Source of the DNA: Maritimibacter sp.
Lineage (GTDB): Bacteria > Pseudomonadota > Alphaproteobacteria > Rhodobacterales > Rhodobacteraceae
Length of the DNA stretch: 64,000 nucleotides
Reading direction: 5' to 3'
Assembly: GCA_017792445.1 (NCBI GenBank)
Contig: CP051232.1
Span: 62,001 to 126,000, forward strand
Notes under the pieces: generated by a model
Seen by the model: the letters and a program-made list of their open reading frames with translations, nothing else
Database searches by the model: none
Told to the model about the DNA's origin: nothing
Made by a program: the position numbers and the translations under genes
Part shown: one piece after another, positions 60,908 to 64,000 of the stretch
Numbering within the stretch: position 1 is the first letter of the stretch
How the letters are laid out: every line of letters starts with the position of its first letter

Positions 60908-61027
60908 CGCCATACCTGCATTTCTGCAAAACGCTTTTGGCATACTCCCCCTTTTCGCGGGTTTTCTGCAAGACTAAGGTCCGCGCGACGAAAAGCGGGC
61001 CGTGCGCCCCTACCTGGAGGAGACGAC

Positions 61028-62527
61028 ATGCAGGAACTCACCCACTGGATCGACGGCAAGCACGTGAAAGGCACGTCCGGCCGCTTCACCGACGTCTACA
61101 ACCCCGCCACCGGCGAGGTTCAGGCCAAGGTCCCGCTGGCGACCGTCGAGGAAATGAACGACGCCGTCGCCCGCGCCGCCGAGGCGCAGGTGAAATGGGG
61201 CGACACCAACCCGCAGCGCCGCGCGCGGGTGATGATGAAGTTCGGCGCTCTGATCAACGAACACATGGACGAACTGGCCGAGCTGGTCAGCCGTGAGCAC
61301 GGCAAGACCCTGCCCGACGGGCGCGGCGACGTGCAGCGCGGGCTGGAAGTGGTCGAGGTCTGCATGGGCGGGCCGTCGCTGCTGAAGGGCGAGTTCACCG
61401 ACGCGGGCGGCCCGGGCATCGACCTGTACTCGATGCGTCAGCCGCTGGGCGTCGTTGCGGGCATCACACCCTTCAACTTCCCCGCGATGATCCCGCTGTG
61501 GAAGATGGCCCCGGCCCTGACCTGCGGCAACGCGATGATCCTGAAGCCGTCCGAGCGCTGCCCCTCGACCGCGCTGCGGCTTGCAGAGCTGCTGCAAGAG
61601 GCCGGGCTGCCCGATGGGGTGCTGCAGGTGGTCAACGGTGACAAGGAAGCCGTGGACGCGATCCTCGACAACGAGACCATCGCGGGCGTCGGCTTTGTCG
61701 GCTCGACCCCGATCGCGCAGTACATCTATGGCCGCGCCGCCAGCAACGGCAAACGCGCCCAGTGCTTCGGCGGCGCCAAGAACCACATGATCATCATGCC
61801 CGATGCCGACATGGACAAGGCGGCGGACGCGCTGGTCGGCGCCGGTTTCGGCGCGGCGGGCGAACGCTGCATGGCGATCTCGGTCGCCGTGCCGGTGGGT
61901 CAGAAGACCGCCGACACGCTGATCGAGAAACTGCTGCCCCGCATCGAGAAGCTGAAGGTCGGCCCCTACACCGCCGGCGAGGACGTGGACTATGGCCCCG
62001 TCATCACCCAGCAGGCCAAGCAGCGCATTCTGGGCCTGATCGACTCGGGCGTCGAGCAGGGCGCGAACCTCGTGGTGGACGGCCGCGACTTCTCGCTTCA
62101 GGGGTACGAGAACGGCTATTTCGTCGGCCCGTCGCTGTTCGACAACGTCACGCCGGACATGGACATCTACAAGGAAGAGATCTTCGGCCCGGTCCTCAGC
62201 CAAGTGCGGACCGAGAACTACGAGGACGCGCTGAAGCTGACCATGGACAACCCCTATGGCAACGGCACCGCGATCTTCACCGCCGATGGCGACACCGCGC
62301 GCGACTTCGCGCACCGGGTCAACGTGGGCATGGTGGGCATCAACTTCCCGATCCCGGTCCCGCTGTCCTACCACACCTTCGGCGGCTGGAAGAAATCGGC
62401 CTTCGGCGACCTGAACCAGTACGGCCCCGACGCCTTCCGGTTCTACACCAAGACGAAGACTGTGACCGCGCGCTGGTTCTCGGGGATTAAGGAAGGCGGC
62501 GAATTCAACTTCAAAGCCATGGAGTAA
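61028..62527 (+). CDS. mmsA: CoA-acylating methylmalonate-semialdehyde dehydrogenase
   Basis: A 499-residue enzyme of valine and inositol catabolism converting (methyl)malonate semialdehyde to propionyl- or acetyl-CoA. The catalytic cysteine is in GAAGERCMAISVAV (C281), and the FGGAKNH segment replaces the usual ALDH Glu with Asn, as in CoA-acylating members. The ATG at 61028 follows GGAGG; the long upstream frame in phase is not conserved. Confidence 0.95.
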   Translation: MQELTHWIDGKHVKGTSGRFTDVYNPATGEVQAKVPLATVEEMNDAVARAAEAQVKWGDTNPQRRARVMMKFGALINEHMDELAELVSREHGKTLPDGRGDVQRGLEVVEVCMGGPSLLKGEFTDAGGPGIDLYSMRQPLGVVAGITPFNFPAMIPLWKMAPALTCGNAMILKPSERCPSTALRLAELLQEAGLPDGVLQVVNGDKEAVDAILDNETIAGVGFVGSTPIAQYIYGRAASNGKRAQCFGGAKNHMIIMPDADMDKAADALVGAGFGAAGERCMAISVAVPVGQKTADTLIEKLLPRIEKLKVGPYTAGEDVDYGPVITQQAKQRILGLIDSGVEQGANLVVDGRDFSLQGYENGYFVGPSLFDNVTPDMDIYKEEIFGPVLSQVRTENYEDALKLTMDNPYGNGTAIFTADGDTARDFAHRVNVGMVGINFPIPVPLSYHTFGGWKKSAFGDLNQYGPDAFRFYTKTKTVTARWFSGIKEGGEFNFKAME

Positions 62528-62603
62528 GGTCTCTTTAAATGTTAAGAGATGCGTCACCCGGTCGTTTCGGCCGGGTGATGCTGCTTCTGCCAGGGCAACT
62601 GCC

Positions 62604-63023
62604 ATGCCTGTCACATACAAGATCTACAAAGATCTCGGTCTCGTTCATGTCCGTTATTCGGGCTTTGGACTGCTCGACGAGAGTTTCGAGGCGATCGAGC
62701 GCTATCTGCGCGATCCGGGCTATCGGCCCGGGCAGAAACAACTTGTCGATATGTCCGAGCTGACCGGATACGAGCGTGACTATACGCGTCTGTTCGAGAT
62801 GCAGGCGCTTAAGGCCGACGCGTTCCTGCCCGGCCCCGAGACGCTGCTGGTCTATTACACGCCGACCGGACCGTCCAAAGAGGTCGGACGTCTCATCATG
62901 CGGTCCTGGGAGGACGTCGGAACCTCGGTGGTGCCCGTCATTCTGGAAGACGAGGCCGAGGTGCTTAGCGTGCTGGGTCTGGACGTGGCGTCTCTGGACG
63001 AGTTGACGAAGCGCGCCGTCTGA
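62604..63023 (+). CDS. SpoIIAA/STAS-like small protein
   Basis: A 139-residue protein with the pattern KDLGLVHVRYSGFGLLDE...YLRDPGYRPGQKQLVDMSEL, which resembles SpoIIAA-like (STAS-like) proteins of unknown function. Its last 169 bases overlap antisense with the gene at 62855-63670. Preceded by CAGGG. Confidence 0.7.
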   Translation: MPVTYKIYKDLGLVHVRYSGFGLLDESFEAIERYLRDPGYRPGQKQLVDMSELTGYERDYTRLFEMQALKADAFLPGPETLLVYYTPTGPSKEVGRLIMRSWEDVGTSVVPVILEDEAEVLSVLGLDVASLDELTKRAV

Positions 63024-63670
63024 TCGACGACCTTCATCGTTCCGAACTCGCGCGGCGCGGTCTGGATGCGGCGCGGCGTGATCTTGCGTTCGTAAATCAC
63101 CGGCTCGGCCGCATCGCGGGACTGGCTGCCCATGGTCGATACGATGTCGCGGGCAAGCTGGCGGTGCAGCGCGGTCATCTCGTCCTGCGGGCCGCGCATC
63201 AGCGCAACCTCGGCGTCGGCGGCGCGCATCATCAGCGTCGACCCGGTCTCGCCCGCTTCGGGGCGGCGCACGTACAGGCTTTCGATCTCTTCCAGCGGAA
63301 CGTTCGCGATGGTCTGCTGACGCTCGCTGGAACTCACGCGGCGGATGACCAGCAGGCGGCGCTTCAGGTCAAGCTGCAACTCCTTGCGGAACCCGCGCCG
63401 CGCGGCGACAAAGCAAAGAAGCCCGGCGGACAGGATCGAGCAGGCCGCAATCCCCCGGAACACCGCACCGACATCGCTGGATGCGAGCGGGCCGTAGTTC
63501 CACGCGATGGTAGCGGTCAGCATCAGCGTGACACCCGCCATGCGCAAAGAGATCTCGGCCCGGATGTTGTTGCGATGGAAGTGCGCAAGCTCGCGCACGC
63601 GATACCCATCAGGCACAATGCGGCAGGCAATGCTCCCGAACTTCGAAGAGATGTCGTGGTTGGTCTGCAT
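62855..63670 (-). CDS. two-helix membrane protein, C-terminal tail overlapping a gene on the other strand
   Basis: A 271-residue protein. Two hydrophobic segments lie at about residues 40-60 and 70-90, followed by a soluble beta-rich domain (RRLLVIRRVSSSERQQTIANVPLEEIESLYVRR). The last 57 residues are Ser/Thr/Arg-rich and are encoded opposite to the end of the SpoIIAA-like gene. That tail has the look of a shadow, so the gene may have lost its native stop. The start is uncertain; ATG at 63670 chosen. Function unknown. Confidence 0.6.
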   Translation of the reverse strand: MQTNHDISSKFGSIACRIVPDGYRVRELAHFHRNNIRAEISLRMAGVTLMLTATIAWNYGPLASSDVGAVFRGIAACSILSAGLLCFVAARRGFRKELQLDLKRRLLVIRRVSSSERQQTIANVPLEEIESLYVRRPEAGETGSTLMMRAADAEVALMRGPQDEMTALHRQLARDIVSTMGSQSRDAAEPVIYERKITPRRIQTAPREFGTMKVVDQTARFVNSSRDATSRPSTLSTSASSSRMTGTTEVPTSSQDRMMRRPTSLDGPVGV

Positions 63671-63884
63671 GTTCTTTGATCTCTGCCGCATCCTGTTGAT
63701 CAAACTGCCGGCTGATCGTGGCCGGATTGGGTCGAAACCTGTGCCATTCTCTGAAAAGGAGGTGCGCTAACTCAAGGTAATTCGCCTTATAGTTGTTGCT
63801 AAACGCAGTTTCAGGCGACAGCCGCCAGAACTTGCGCGGTTTGTCTCCGTCTGCTTAACTTCCCGTACCGGCGGGGGAATTTCA

Positions 63885-64000
63885 TGACCAATCCCAGTTT
63901 CACGATTGGAATCGAGGAAGAGTATCTCCTCGTCGACAGCAAAACGCTGGAACTTGCCGACGCGCCAGAAGAGCTTATGCAGGATTGCAGCGACGCGTTG
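63885..64000 (+). CDS. carboxylate-amine ligase, GCS2 family (partial, cut by window end)
   Basis: The first 38 residues ([28 protein letters not shown]) match the start of YbdK-type glutamate-cysteine ligase 2 family proteins, with the [10 protein letters not shown] metal/ATP site. The ATG follows GGGGGAA. The rest lies outside the window. Confidence 0.85.

Overview
The window is a stretch of chromosome from a GC-rich alphaproteobacterium, most likely of the Rhodobacteraceae/Roseobacter group. The evidence is a duplicated-domain dCTP deaminase, a VPLPA-CTERM surface protein, the ccm cytochrome c maturation genes, a fused indolepyruvate:ferredoxin oxidoreductase beside a LysR gene, a DUF1127 protein, and a gene-transfer-agent type holin/endolysin pair. 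There is no insertion sequence, integrase, CRISPR array or rRNA. Coding density is high, most genes follow SD-led or overlapping ATGA/TGATG starts, and the only tRNA is tRNA-Pro(GGG).

Layout. (1) 1-4.1 kb: end of an unidentified gene, tRNA-Pro, dcd, and a chemoreceptor with a duplicated sensor motif. (2) 4.1-11 kb, minus strand: dgt-like, argS, SPOR-domain protein, nagZ, scpA, scpB and a small basic protein. This is one tightly packed block linking chromosome condensation, peptidoglycan recycling and translation. (3) 11-13.4 kb, plus: A-type Fe-S carrier, HI0933-type flavoprotein, xth. (4) 13.4-24.5 kb, minus: a complete glycogen operon glgP-glgB-glgC-glgA-glgX-pgm. (5) 24.8-27 kb, minus: an acyl-CoA type SDR directly followed by xylB. 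(6) 27.0-28.2 kb: AT-rich leader, flavin reductase, then a cluster of four DnaA-box-like sites between two convergent genes. (7) 28.2-34.6 kb, minus: argC, ccmE, endolysin-holin-XhlA-like cassette, ccmF, ccmH, enoyl-CoA hydratase. A phage-derived lysis module sits inside the cytochrome c maturation genes. (8) 34.7-40.7 kb, minus: VPLPA-CTERM protein, murI, acyltransferase, ior. (9) 40.8-47.8 kb, plus: LysR, a candidate small RNA, two secreted small proteins, purL, a Cys-rich protein, bolA, a small membrane protein, grxD and a membrane-anchored hypothetical. (10) 47.9-54 kb: zapA and a coiled-coil partner (minus), tkt, a 47-aa membrane protein, gap, DUF1127 (plus), and a MarR/VOC divergent pair. 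(11) 54-58.8 kb, minus: dapA-like aldolase, FCD regulator and TRAP transporter dctPQM, a self-contained catabolic operon. (12) 58.9-64 kb: coaD, CBS protein, LysR divergent from mmsA, a SpoIIAA-like protein overlapping antisense with a membrane protein, and the start of a GCS2-type carboxylate-amine ligase.

The most notable items are the gene-transfer-agent style release cassette with an XhlA-like third gene, the DnaA-box cluster at about 28.1 kb, and the candidate anti-Shine-Dalgarno small RNA at about 41.8 kb. Functions are assigned from motifs and family resemblance read by eye; no database search was run.
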